64,000 bases of DNA, from contig NC_091928.1 of NCBI RefSeq assembly GCF_041260155.1, forward strand, positions 38,381,388-38,445,387. Reading direction: 5' to 3'. The stretch is from Ptychodera flava. Lineage: Eukaryota; Hemichordata; Enteropneusta; Ptychoderidae. Under the pieces are notes generated by a model. The model saw only the letters and a program-made list of their open reading frames with translations. It ran no database searches and was not told the DNA's origin. Positions 26,101 through 32,572 of the stretch are shown here, piece by piece; positions within the stretch are counted from its first letter, which is position 1; each line of letters begins with the position of its first letter. The translations under genes and the position numbers were made by a program.

Positions 26101-28740
26101 TTGCAGGTCATTGTTTTGAACCTTCGGAAGACCACTTAGTACAGATGACAGCCATACGTACATGTATCATTCATTGTGATAGTGATTAAACAAAGATGAA
26201 TTCTTGTCCCAGTGAAAACAGGGATGGGGTTGAAATTGGTAGAGGTATTTGTAATCATGACAATTTTCATTATACTTTTTTTTATTTGTGTGCAGAAAGA
26301 TGCAATCTTGACTCTACCTTGAATGGCACCTCTGCAATAATACTGTCTTCAGTTTGTAGCATGAACTCCATTCTCTCCCATGTAAACCAAATATCATGTT
26401 CTATCAGCTTCCACAGCAAATCAAACACCTGTGAAAATAGAAGAGTCAATGGGTCTTCCTTCCAAAGTAATGCACAGGTAAGATGTTTATGTTATTTCAG
26501 TCATTGTAAGAAAAGATGAATGATGACGTTCAGAATGAACAGAGGACTACCAGACAAGCCAACAGGACCACTGGATTACCATTATGGTAGTGGTCCTCTG
26601 GATGACCAAATCCTACTCACTACAGGAGAAGCAATTAGAAATAGAATATCAGCAAAACCACTTCTTTTGAAAGCATTACAATGGAAGGTGAGAAGGCTTG
26701 CTATACATGTACACTGCTTTCTGTACTGTAGACTACAGCAAAAACCTGAATTAGCACACTTTGGGAATGTGCATGTCAGTTAAATAAGTTATTGTTTGAT
26801 GATTTTTAAAGAGCACTGGCATCATGCATTTCAAAGAGTTTATGGGTTTCTCTAGTACATGTATGTAGGTCACAACTATGTATTTTAATGGGTACTTCGG
26901 TACTGTACTTATTATGCCCTCTGAAACCTGGTTTTCTTGACGTAAACAAATCATGCAAGACACACGGCAAAATGATTTCGTATCATTATGGCTTGAATTA
27001 GAGAGATTGAAACTGTAGCACTGAGATAGCAAAATGTGCAGCTATTACTTACATGTTCAGCATGTCTCATTGCAAACAGTCTGCAGTCTACATAGACATC
27101 CTCTGGAAGGATTTCCCTGCGTGGAAAAATTGGAAAATCATTAAAATTTCACATCAAGTATCGGATAATGCCATGGTCTTACAATGATCAGAATGATTTT
27201 GCTGTCCCATGATCAACAAGTCTTTGCTGGTGTTCTATTGTTAATACAACTTAACCTGTTCACCTCTATTTCCAGTATACTGACCCACACTTACTATTTA
27301 TGGCAATGTGATTGGGTAAAAACACAGAGGTGGAGAGGTTAAGCTTATTTTTAACAAAACCCGAAAGCTTGAAAGAGAATAACCTCCTTATGTATCCAGA
27401 GTCAGACATTTGACAAGTTGTTTATTCAATGAACAGTTCCTGATGAAGGACACACACATAATATGATATAGATACATGTCTATGATTATCAGTAACAAAT
27501 ACAGATATCAATGATGTAATACACATGTAAGGTAGAATAAGACTTGAGGACAGATATTTGAACTTTCAGTTTTTTCAATATATTGCTGTGTTGCTGCTCT
27601 TGTCTGTGGAAGCTCGAGGAGTTACTGGAATTTGAAAGAATGGTTCAGAGTTTCCTACAGGAAAGTTTGTGATAAAGGAGCATGGTGCCTTCATTGTGAA
27701 AATACACAACAAATTACTGTTATAAAAGCATAACAGCTTGCATTTGAAAGGATATTTGCCAAAATTTGTAACACTTTTTGAAAAGAATGACAACAACACT
27801 CACGATTCTCTTAGTTCTTTTACAATCCATTCCATTCTTGTAACTTTCTGTTGTTGGGTTAGATCATCAAAACTTTGAATTCTCTTGTTTTCGATGCCTG
27901 TGAGACCTATTGTAGAGAAACCATGTACGGTTACCTAAAATAATTATTTGGTTTTGTGTTAGAGGAAACAATACAAGTTAAAGTCATTGTGGCGAATAAC
28001 AGTGACTACAACTCAAAAATTTGGTGACACTCAGGTGGATTACTGTACACAGACTTGTAAATTTAACAATCAATATACATACATAGATACATAGATACAC
28101 ATACATAGATACATAGATACATATGTACCAGTACATACATACATACTAACATATAGATAGATACACTGTATATAGATAGATACATACATAGATACACTGT
28201 ACATAGATAGATACGTAGATACATACATACATACATACATATGGTCTCACAATGATACCTTTAATAACTGGGAATTTGCTCTTATAGGAACTCAGTGTCA
28301 GGCTCCCAAGAGTTTTGATTTTACAAATTTTTGCAAGTATTCTATAATTTAATTGTTCGAGCCAAGGTTGAGTAATGCATGTAGGCTATTACAAGAAAGT
28401 GTCTATATGTCACATGGATCTTTCAAACAGTTTATAACATACCGGTATGTCATCCATAGTATCATAGTTGTTGCAAACAAAACGCCACAGATCATCAACA
28501 CACATGACCACACAAATGCAAATGAAAAGTACACTTTTACTTGACCTTAAGAAGGTCACTTCATCTGAATGTCAGATTTCCCTTGATATAATGTTATCTA
28601 GATTGCTTACTTTCTATGAGCATCTTCATATTTGTCCCTTTCAATAGGTCCATTAAAACATTGCTCATCAGTAAATTGTACGGCATGAGTCGTAAGTTGA
28701 CCCATGCTGTAAAACCGTTGATCTTGGTCCGCATCGACAT
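3127..28740 (-). CDS. Gene A: tandem calponin-homology and ankyrin-repeat protein (spliced, about 990 aa)
   Basis: Coding exons on the minus strand, 5' to 3': 28740-28611, 27906-27804, 27116-27053, 26428-26318, 25510-25397, 23682-23554, 22586-22377, 22006-21917, 21384-21258, 20067-19988, 19530-19472, 18829-18648, 17953-17877, 17519-17488, 16548-16353, 15964-15854, 11521-11422, 10982-10862, 10529-10376, 9805-9686, 9140-8845, 8496-8419, 5585-5422, 3243-3127. All have GT/AG borders and the frame stays open through all 23 junctions (2965 nt, one base left over for a last exon). Domains: CH1 about residues 5-120, Lys-rich linker about 137-175, CH2 about 195-312, charged helical region about 318-400, unassigned 400-500, ankyrin repeats about 510-985. 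Paired CH domains usually bind actin and ankyrin arrays bind protein partners, so a cytoskeletal scaffold is the likely role; this is inference. The start ATG at 28740 has an in-frame TAG 12 codons upstream. I cannot name a specific orthologue. Confidence 0.82.
3244..5421. other. Gene A intron
   Basis: AT-rich. Holds a short CA-rich tract near 3382-3405. Nothing else recognised. Confidence 0.5.
5422..5585 (-). CDS. Gene A exon, ankyrin repeats
   Basis: Reads TPLHYSAGMTGPTDILEILL, AYGADVDALNDDQCTPLFF and then ASVLIDNG, two good ankyrin consensus units. Acceptor ttcacacag, donor gtaagg. Confidence 0.88.
5700..6015. mobile_element. Dispersed MITE-like repeat, copy 1
   Basis: Shares the body ggggactcattttaaag, then cactgtgttagttttt and attttatttttcc, with copies near 20850 and 29860. 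It ends in gaggtgcgtacttccttaaa, the inverse of the left terminus of the copy at 12303 (ttaaggtagtatgcgcctca). Lies in a gene A intron. Confidence 0.55.
6016..8418. other. Gene A intron
   Basis: Nothing coding seen. Around 8105-8395 a degenerate phrase (aaggcaaaa followed by tttcactt or tttcagtt) recurs five or six times at roughly 50-60 bp spacing, a decayed minisatellite. Confidence 0.4.
8419..8496 (-). CDS. Gene A exon, ankyrin repeat
   Basis: Reads KKRVDVLKFLLDNGADMNQR and then YAGGN, an ankyrin second helix and hairpin. Acceptor gatattag, donor gtaagt. Confidence 0.83.
8845..9140 (-). CDS. Gene A exon, ankyrin repeats (largest exon)
   Basis: The 296-bp exon reads CKELLAIHCCAMQGRIDALA and, further on, PPSLPHLAIANDFLDCATWL. 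It is visibly richer in GC than its neighbours. Acceptor tatccag, donor gtaagg. Confidence 0.85.
9686..9805 (-). CDS. Gene A exon, ankyrin repeat
   Basis: Forty codons, VLLDNGGYINAEDSEGNTAL then HVKCYG, an ankyrin unit with a longer loop before ECIQLL. Phase 0 at both ends. Confidence 0.85.
10376..10529 (-). CDS. Gene A exon, ankyrin repeats
   Basis: Reads CINGSTLIHTAAYFGCISVI and then KGATALHRAKDAATIQ, two ankyrin units. Donor gtcagt, acceptor ttttgtag. Confidence 0.85.
10862..10982 (-). CDS. Gene A exon, inter-repeat segment
   Basis: Reads YYEHLTASIPKLMDGDTYLL and then VDDHVLGIQTFASLR. It joins two ankyrin blocks. Acceptor tattgcag, donor gtaagc. Confidence 0.75.
11009..11117. repeat. AATG/AATA tetranucleotide microsatellite
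   Basis: Runs of (aatg) passing into (aata) and (aaat) units, just outside the exon at 10862-10982. Confidence 0.9.
11422..11521 (-). CDS. Gene A exon, ankyrin repeat
   Basis: Reads LLVEWGANVHMKNNQSRTAF and then DLVRNDELKTFLT, a clear ankyrin half-repeat following the previous exon directly in phase 0. Two overlapping donors occur (gtgggt and, 4 bp on, gtaacg); only gtgggt keeps the frame into the next exon. Confidence 0.8.
12303..12563. mobile_element. Dispersed MITE-like repeat, copy 2 (both ends present)
   Basis: Left end ttttaaggtagtatgcgcct and right end gaggcgcattctatcctaaa are imperfect inverted repeats of each other. The same termini occur at the other copies in this window. About 260 bp, with no coding capacity. 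Confidence 0.6.
12733..12964. repeat. 116-bp tandem duplication
   Basis: Two consecutive 116-bp units starting tttgcaaagtagta and ending gagtcacaagta, nearly identical apart from a few substitutions, so the duplication is young. Confidence 0.9.
15854..15964 (-). CDS. Gene A exon, ankyrin repeat
   Basis: Thirty-seven codons starting RLVLYLLESGAYIDSKNTNG and then TPFFCAVEG. It completes the previous repeat and opens another. Phase 0 at both ends; acceptor ccaaacag, donor gtaagc. Confidence 0.85.
16353..16548 (-). CDS. Gene A exon, first ankyrin repeats
   Basis: Reads LLYFKAAKMGELDTVQKLV and then TGNTALHWAARNGHY, the start of the ankyrin array. Acceptor ggtttcag, donor gtaagt. Confidence 0.85.
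17488..17519 (-). CDS. Gene A micro-exon (32 bp)
   Basis: A 32-base exon between acceptor gaaagccag and donor gtgagt, reading SRNKTLKAGS plus two bases. It is needed to reconcile the phase-0 end of the exon at 17877-17953 with the frame of the ankyrin exon at 16353-16548. Found by phase and splice sites only, so less certain than its neighbours. Confidence 0.5.
17877..17953 (-). CDS. Gene A exon 14
   Basis: Reads ISIRKILGLPRSEVIDINPS up to YPQYE; acceptor tccactag, donor gtaagt. Phase 0 at its 3' end. Confidence 0.68.
18648..18829 (-). CDS. Gene A exon 13
   Basis: Reads NITINDLCLSMVINLSLTG and later RRIVLKHLESGEYIDDF. Conserved-looking but not assigned to a domain. Its acceptor (ttgattttcag) lies in a tandem repeat that holds two more copies of the same site just upstream. 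Confidence 0.75.
18825..18942. repeat. Triplicated 38-41 bp unit spanning a splice acceptor
   Basis: Three units starting at 18825, 18866 and 18904, each beginning att(c/t)ctgaaaatcaa and ending ggtact. Each carries, on the minus strand, a copy of the acceptor ttgattttcag of the exon at 18648-18829. Confidence 0.9.
19472..19530 (-). CDS. Gene A exon 12
   Basis: Fifty-nine bases, TRAVVAEKMKQRFDTMTVP, acceptor actttcag and donor gtaagt. Two bases carry over into the next exon in frame. Confidence 0.68.
19988..20067 (-). CDS. Gene A exon 11
   Basis: Phase-compatible exon reading EYKRLTNIYDLDECNKWWRH; acceptor tttttcacag, donor gtaatg. No domain recognised. Confidence 0.7.
20306..20547. mobile_element. 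Short TIR element next to a palindrome
   Basis: Bounded by attattatacacct at 20306 and its inverse aggtgtataataat at 20534. The interior is CpG-rich (gacgcgcgacgcgc), unlike the surrounding intron. Confidence 0.45.
20543..20686. repeat. Near-perfect foldback palindrome
   Basis: Arms of about 63 bp (20543-20605 and 20622-20684), including gacgagggctcagtgagtga and its inverse, around a short agccttcggct hairpin. Outer ends are ataatagggtta and taaccctataat. Lies in an intron of gene A. Confidence 0.85.
20795..21197. mobile_element. Dispersed MITE-like repeat, copy 3, split by a LINE tail
   Basis: Body ggggactcattttaaagctc near 20853 and gcttaagtcattttc at 21016-21030 match copy 1. The terminal sequence ggcataaactaccttaaat resumes after 21174. 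The stretch between is a LINE 3' end. Confidence 0.5.
21031..21175 (+). mobile_element. LINE 3' end fragment
   Basis: Reads FKKGLKSHLFERAF followed by a stop, the usual C-terminus of a non-LTR retrotransposon reverse transcriptase protein (L-K-x-H-L-F). It is followed by ggattttggcgctatataaa and a (gatt)n tail. 5'-truncated. Confidence 0.65.
21258..21384 (-). CDS. Gene A exon 10, charged helical segment
   Basis: Forty-two codons plus one base. Reads SELTQLIREANHELENF and then a Lys/Glu-rich helix (ELKRKKELKSNLESYE). Probably helical or coiled coil after CH2. Confidence 0.75.
21917..22006 (-). CDS. Gene A exon 9, end of CH2
   Basis: Thirty codons starting ADPMAMSSYMCVYF, which matches the terminal CH helix (D-P-x-S-v-x-t-Y-v-s-x-f). 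Phase 0 at both ends. Confidence 0.83.
22377..22586 (-). CDS. Gene A exon 8, CH2 core
   Basis: Seventy codons. VTNMDDLVDSRVLCALVNSF, then a short APG loop, then INLALKVFEKI and DSEDLVE follow the CH2 pattern of filamin and actinin type domains (W-x-D-G-x-A-L-x-A-L-V ... N-x-A-L). The usual Trp-x-Asp-Gly is Leu-Val-Asp-Ser here. Confidence 0.85.
23554..23682 (-). CDS. Gene A exon 7, start of CH2
   Basis: Forty-three codons, phase 0 at both ends (acceptor caacag, donor gtaggc). Reads through PMPEYDKFPGYEIVNKYKP and then CIIEMINAQLQ, the first helix of the second CH domain. Confidence 0.78.
23750..25236. mobile_element. Helentron/Helitron-like non-autonomous element
   Basis: The left end carries hairpin gctgcaagcagc (23755-23766) and then ggggcccaagc. 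The right end carries the inverse gcttgggcccc, hairpin agccggtcggct (25214-25225), 11 bases and a terminal CTAA. Short sub-terminal inverted repeats, a 3' hairpin about 11 bp before CTRR and internal tandem repeats fit Helentron-type elements. The same end motifs are, from memory, very widespread in animal genomes. No protein is encoded; it sits in an intron of gene A. Confidence 0.6.
23925..24790. repeat. 226-bp tandem repeat inside the Helentron-like element
   Basis: Nearly four units. Phrase ataaggtctcccatcatac recurs at 24135, 24361 and 24587 (226-bp steps), and aaatatgaagggtg occurs one step earlier near 23931. Units share aaaggtcat, ttgtcaaaaaaattgta and ttatccctatataccaaaaa. Confidence 0.92.
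25397..25510 (-). CDS. Gene A exon 6, Pro/Lys-rich linker
   Basis: Thirty-eight codons beginning WSPEPPPAKKKKKIKK and followed by a Ser/Thr-rich stretch. A flexible linker between the two CH domains, with a basic patch that could be a nuclear-localisation or lipid/actin contact. Acceptor cacacag, donor gtaagt. Confidence 0.75.
25730..25836. mobile_element. Dispersed MITE-like repeat, short copy 4
   Basis: Begins ttttttaaggtactgtagta, then tgcaccttgaaag, and ends gaggtgcattctagc. The termini match the family seen at 12303, but the interior is shorter. Confidence 0.45.
26318..26428 (-). CDS. Gene A exon 5, end of CH1
   Basis: Reads VFDLLWKLIEHDIWFTW, which matches the CH-domain helix that normally carries the LIW-x-x-I pattern. 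Phase 0 at both ends; acceptor ttcacag, donor gtagag. Confidence 0.8.
27053..27116 (-). CDS. Gene A exon 4, CH1
   Basis: Short exon reading EILPEDVYVDCRLFAMRHAEH between acceptor ccacgcag and donor gtaagt. It restores phase 0 and leads into the last CH1 helix. Confidence 0.75.
27804..27906 (-). CDS. Gene A exon 3, CH1
   Basis: Continues CH1 in phase as LTGIENKRIQSFDDL, the loop after the DLLKGTNMKMLIE helix and the counterpart of the L-E-x-L-T-G segment of CH domains. Acceptor ctacaatag, donor gtgagt. Confidence 0.8.
28075..28243. repeat. CATA/GATA microsatellite
   Basis: Interspersed (cata) and (gata) tetranucleotide runs in an intron of gene A. Confidence 0.9.
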
Positions 28741-28788
28741 CTTGGACTGTCCTCTAAAATCCTCTTCTCTGGTCTAGTGCGCTACATT
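28611..28788 (-). CDS. Gene A exon 2 with start codon; start of CH1
   Basis: ATG at 28740-28738 reads MSMRTKINGFTAWVNLRL. The FTAWVN motif is the classic first helix of an actin-binding type CH domain. Bases 28788-28741 are 5' UTR after an acceptor (tttcacag), with an in-frame TAG that fixes the start. The donor is gtaagc at 28610. One base carries over. Confidence 0.85.
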
Positions 28789-29337
28789 CTGTGAAAACAA
28801 GAAATAGTTTAGGAATATCACAAGATGCTAAAATTGTCTAAAATAGTGCCGATTGCCATCAGTTATTAATGGCTGGTTACTAGATACAGTGTACGGCAAT
28901 AATTGCAGTCTGTCTAGTCAAAATAACAAAAGACTTTGTGGTATATTATTTTGTATGGTATGTTTTGGGTCCAAACCAAAATAAGTAGATTTAGTTGCAT
29001 TATGGTCCTTCTGGAGGGACTGGTTGCATGTGGCAACACATACGTAGCTTAATCTATACCCTTTTATCAAAATGGTTCAATCCTTAACAGAAACAATAAA
29101 TATTTAAAATTTCTTCAATTATTATTGTAAGAAAACTACCTTTTTCTATCAACTGAAGATGGTGTTTATTAATCATCAAACACTCAAATAATAACAAATG
29201 ATACATGTAGCAAGGGCAGTGTCAGGATTTGTTGCTTGCCCAAGGCATGGTGCTCTTGACAGTAACATTGATGATGCCCAAGCGTATAGTGAGGATATCA
29301 TCAATATTATCATCATGAGTAAAAGCCTGTGATCTTA

Positions 29338-29722
29338 CCTGTGCAAGCATAATTCACAACGCCAGATCTGTTGACTGTTTTAAACGTCTTTTAAAAACTC
29401 ATCTTTTTAATCAGTGCTATTTGTGATTGAGTTTTTAAGATCATCTTCTGTATGGTTTTTAACTGGGACTTGTTTTTTTTTTAACTGGGACTTTTTAATT
29501 TATTCTGCTGCTTTCATAATGTTTTTTTAACACAGTCTTTTGTTTCATTTTATTTTTATCAATTAATTTTTTTAAAATTTTTTTTATCACGGTCTTTTGT
29601 TTATTGTACGAGAATGGTACCGTTGCTGGTTTTTAGTATTTGTCTGTTTCTTTTTTAAAATATGTAAATCGCACTGAGACGTATTTGTAGTGCATGTAAG
29701 AAATAAATATTAAAATATTAGA
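29338..29722 (+). mobile_element. LINE 3' end fragment
   Basis: Reads SVDCFKRLLKTHLFNQCYL and a stop, a typical C-terminus of non-LTR retrotransposon reverse transcriptase proteins. An AT-rich 3' UTR follows, ending tgtaagaaataaatattaaa. 5'-truncated, inside the 5' UTR intron of gene A, opposite strand to the gene. Confidence 0.7.
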
Positions 29723-29769
29723 TTGGTCATATGGGTCCTCTATGACCTTTGAGTGCAGCTTCGATGACT

Positions 29770-29960
29770 GTATCCCGTCGAGGTAGAATGCGCCTTAGGA
29801 CAAATATTATATTTGGACTCAAATTTTTACCATTCTTTTCTGATCTACAACTTGTGGGGGCTCATTGAAAAGTTCTTAGAGAAAAAGTTTCACTGTGTTA
29901 GTTTTAAGAAAATCATAAAAATTTTATTTTTCCTCCAAAGAGTTACACAGGGATATGGCA
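29770..29960. mobile_element. Dispersed MITE-like repeat, copy 5
   Basis: Contains gaggtagaatgcgccttagg, then gggggctcattgaaaagttc and ttcactgtgttagtttt, the terminus and body of the same family. Confidence 0.5.
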
Positions 29961-30719
29961 AGGGATGGGGAGAAGTACGGAAGGTCTGAACCACGTAGAG
30001 TGGTTGGAGGGTTGATACATTGTAAACCTAGCTTGCAAGTTACAACCCTGAGTGCAGGTATCGGTGGTTGGGGTGAGCAGAGGTTAAAGAAGTCTGGAAA
30101 AGTCGGTTTATGTTGAGATGGGACATCCAAAGTATGAACTTCTCTTGCTTTAAAATTGATACTTCCGCTACAAATGTTCATCAACTCATAAAAGTATTAA
30201 AAACTGAAGATCACACGGGAGAAATCATTGAGGCGCTAGCCATAGTACTGTAGCTCGAGGTTTTTCCTGCATATGTGGGTCGGACGCTTTTCGACCAAAG
30301 AGATAATGCCAAGGCAAACCTCATGCTACAGTACTGCAACTAGGAAGCAGCAATCTGGGATCTCAGCAATCTTTGTGCTCCTCTGGTGAGCTCCCTCAGC
30401 TCAGTGTTCCCGCGAAAATGAAAGGTCAGTCGAGTATGACAACGATACACACTGGCGGAACGGTGCCGAAACTAATGACAGTAAGGTCAACCGTTATGCC
30501 CTTTCGTCACTCGCTAAGTCCCGTATTTTAGTGTATTTTTACACAACAGTAAACAATGCAAAATGGCATTATGACAACCCGTGCTGAATCGAAATCCATG
30601 GACGCTATTCGGTATCCAAGGCTCGATTGAAGAATTAAACTGGACGTTTATTGTCGACTTCATAAAAAATTATGTTTAAATTACATCAGGATCACATTTT
30701 GAGAAATGAGAGTGCTTAC

Positions 30720-31133
30720 CTGAACAGCAAAAGGTTGGAATATTTAAGGTTTAATCAGTGCTTGCCTACAGCACACACGGTAAACAAAACCTGAAAACTA
30801 ATATGGACGACCACCACCTTTCGTCCTCGTTCGCTAATGATTATAATATAACTTGATATTGCATCAGAGATTTATTGCATAAATTAATCTAGCATTTCAT
30901 GATATATTTTGTTATTGTTTGATATACAAAGAAACAACAAATCACTCGAGACACCGCGGTATTATTGCTTTTTACTCGATTATTTTTTGTATTAATGATA
31001 ACTCAGTAGTGAACGAGGCATAAGAGTTTCCGGTCGAGCGTTGTCAGCCGAAGAAACGTGCAGTGGTACGCGAGGGACTGAGTTTTCAATGTTATTTTTT
31101 CAGTGGCACATATTTTATTGCAACAACAGTCCT
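30720..31133. promoter_or_regulatory. Putative bidirectional promoter between genes A and B
   Basis: A minus-strand 5' UTR exon may end at 30720 (donor gtaagcac) and a plus-strand 5' UTR exon may end at 31133 (donor gtaagtat), leaving both genes head to head over roughly 200-400 bp. The interval has more CpG than nearby introns. No TATA box can be assigned with confidence; transcript ends are inferred only. Confidence 0.4.
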
Positions 31134-32426
31134 GTAAGTATAGCTTTACGGTATTTCAGATGTTGAAGTGGGGGTGCTTTCATTTCCGAGACACTGATCA
31201 TTTCCGCTGACGCTGTATTGGTACCACACTAATACGCTCAGCGAGTGTGAAGACTGCTTGCTGTTTTTATGTGTAGGTGCGACTGAGCATGTCGAGAGCA
31301 ATCGGGTAATTCCCAATTTTACAATTACTGTACATTACTCTTTGAACCCGTTGTGAATAGGTACTGTAATATTTAAATTTATGACTGACGAAAAATACAT
31401 CGATACCATCGGGCGATATTAGTGTTTCCCCTAGAAAGCAACTGTAATAAAGAAAAAACGATACCGTCTTGGTTTTATCTTCTCAAATGAATATATGTTT
31501 ACAAATAACACACTGATTTGCTGAACCTAGTGCTCGCACTGAGATTTCACAGTGTCCCTAATTAGATGCATCGTCAGGATGGCGTTTGCAACTGTAGGAT
31601 GATTTTCTGGGTGAAGTTATAAATATGTTCAATGGTGCCGTTCACAGGTATCTACCTTAACCCTGTATAAGTCCCTGGTGCGGTTTGACGGCTGTCATAC
31701 TGCCCAGGACTAGCTCGGCATGACTCTCTGCCTCCTTACTGAGGGTTAGAGTCATGCTGACATTACTGAAAGTCAACATCAGATGTTCAGCGGCATAATT
31801 CAGCTACCATCAATGATATCGGACATTTACACACATATGTTAGTCTGCATTAGTGACTGTTTGGCGTAAACCATTTCGAGTAAAAAAACCCCGAAAACAA
31901 TTGTGTTTACAAACGGAACAAAAATAAACCCAAAAAATCAGCATTAGGCAAAACAAATTGATTTGTTTCTGGTCACCACTTGCATCACTTCAAAGTGTGC
32001 ACGTCAACTCTTTTTTTTCCTGTTTTTCATTTTAGCTGTTCATGGTTTGAAAGAGTTGGCAACTTCACAAACATTGAGTTTACTGAAGTCATTTCTTTTC
32101 TGACATGATATTGTGAATCATTCACGGATGTTTCTGTTGTAGCTGTTTTTGTTTTGAGGGGGGGGACTATAATTATTTTTTGCACCCACCGAAATATGGG
32201 GAAAGATACACAAAGGCACAGGTTTCTAAGTGATGTGAGTGATGACTAGAAACAATATTACCAAATAATGCCTGCTGTAGAACAAACATCTAAAAAACAA
32301 ACTATTTTCCCATTTTTGTAAAGTACCATTTCTGAATGTTCTGTATCAGAAGAAACTGCTCAAAACTGAGCTACCAGTAACTGGTACACATACTCATGTC
32401 AGAATCATCTGTACATTTGTCTGCAG
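31134..32426. other. Putative 5' UTR intron of gene B
   Basis: No coding frame seen. A G-run (gaggggggggac) lies near 32157. Confidence 0.4.
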
Positions 32427-32572
32427 AATGTGTGAAGATTTTTGAAGAATGAATGGAAACCATAGTGACAAGGAAGAAGATTTCAGGATACCAGATGCAT
32501 TGGATGCATTATTCAGGAATACTGAACAAACTTATGAAGAATTCCTGAACTCATTCACAACACTGACTGCAG
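32427..32572 (+). CDS. Gene B exon with start codon
   Basis: Acceptor ctgcag at 32421-32426. ATG at 32449 starts MNGNHSDKEEDFRIPDAL. A five-codon upstream ORF (ATG 32428, stop 32443-32445) lies just before it. Donor gtgagg at 32573. Confidence 0.65.
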
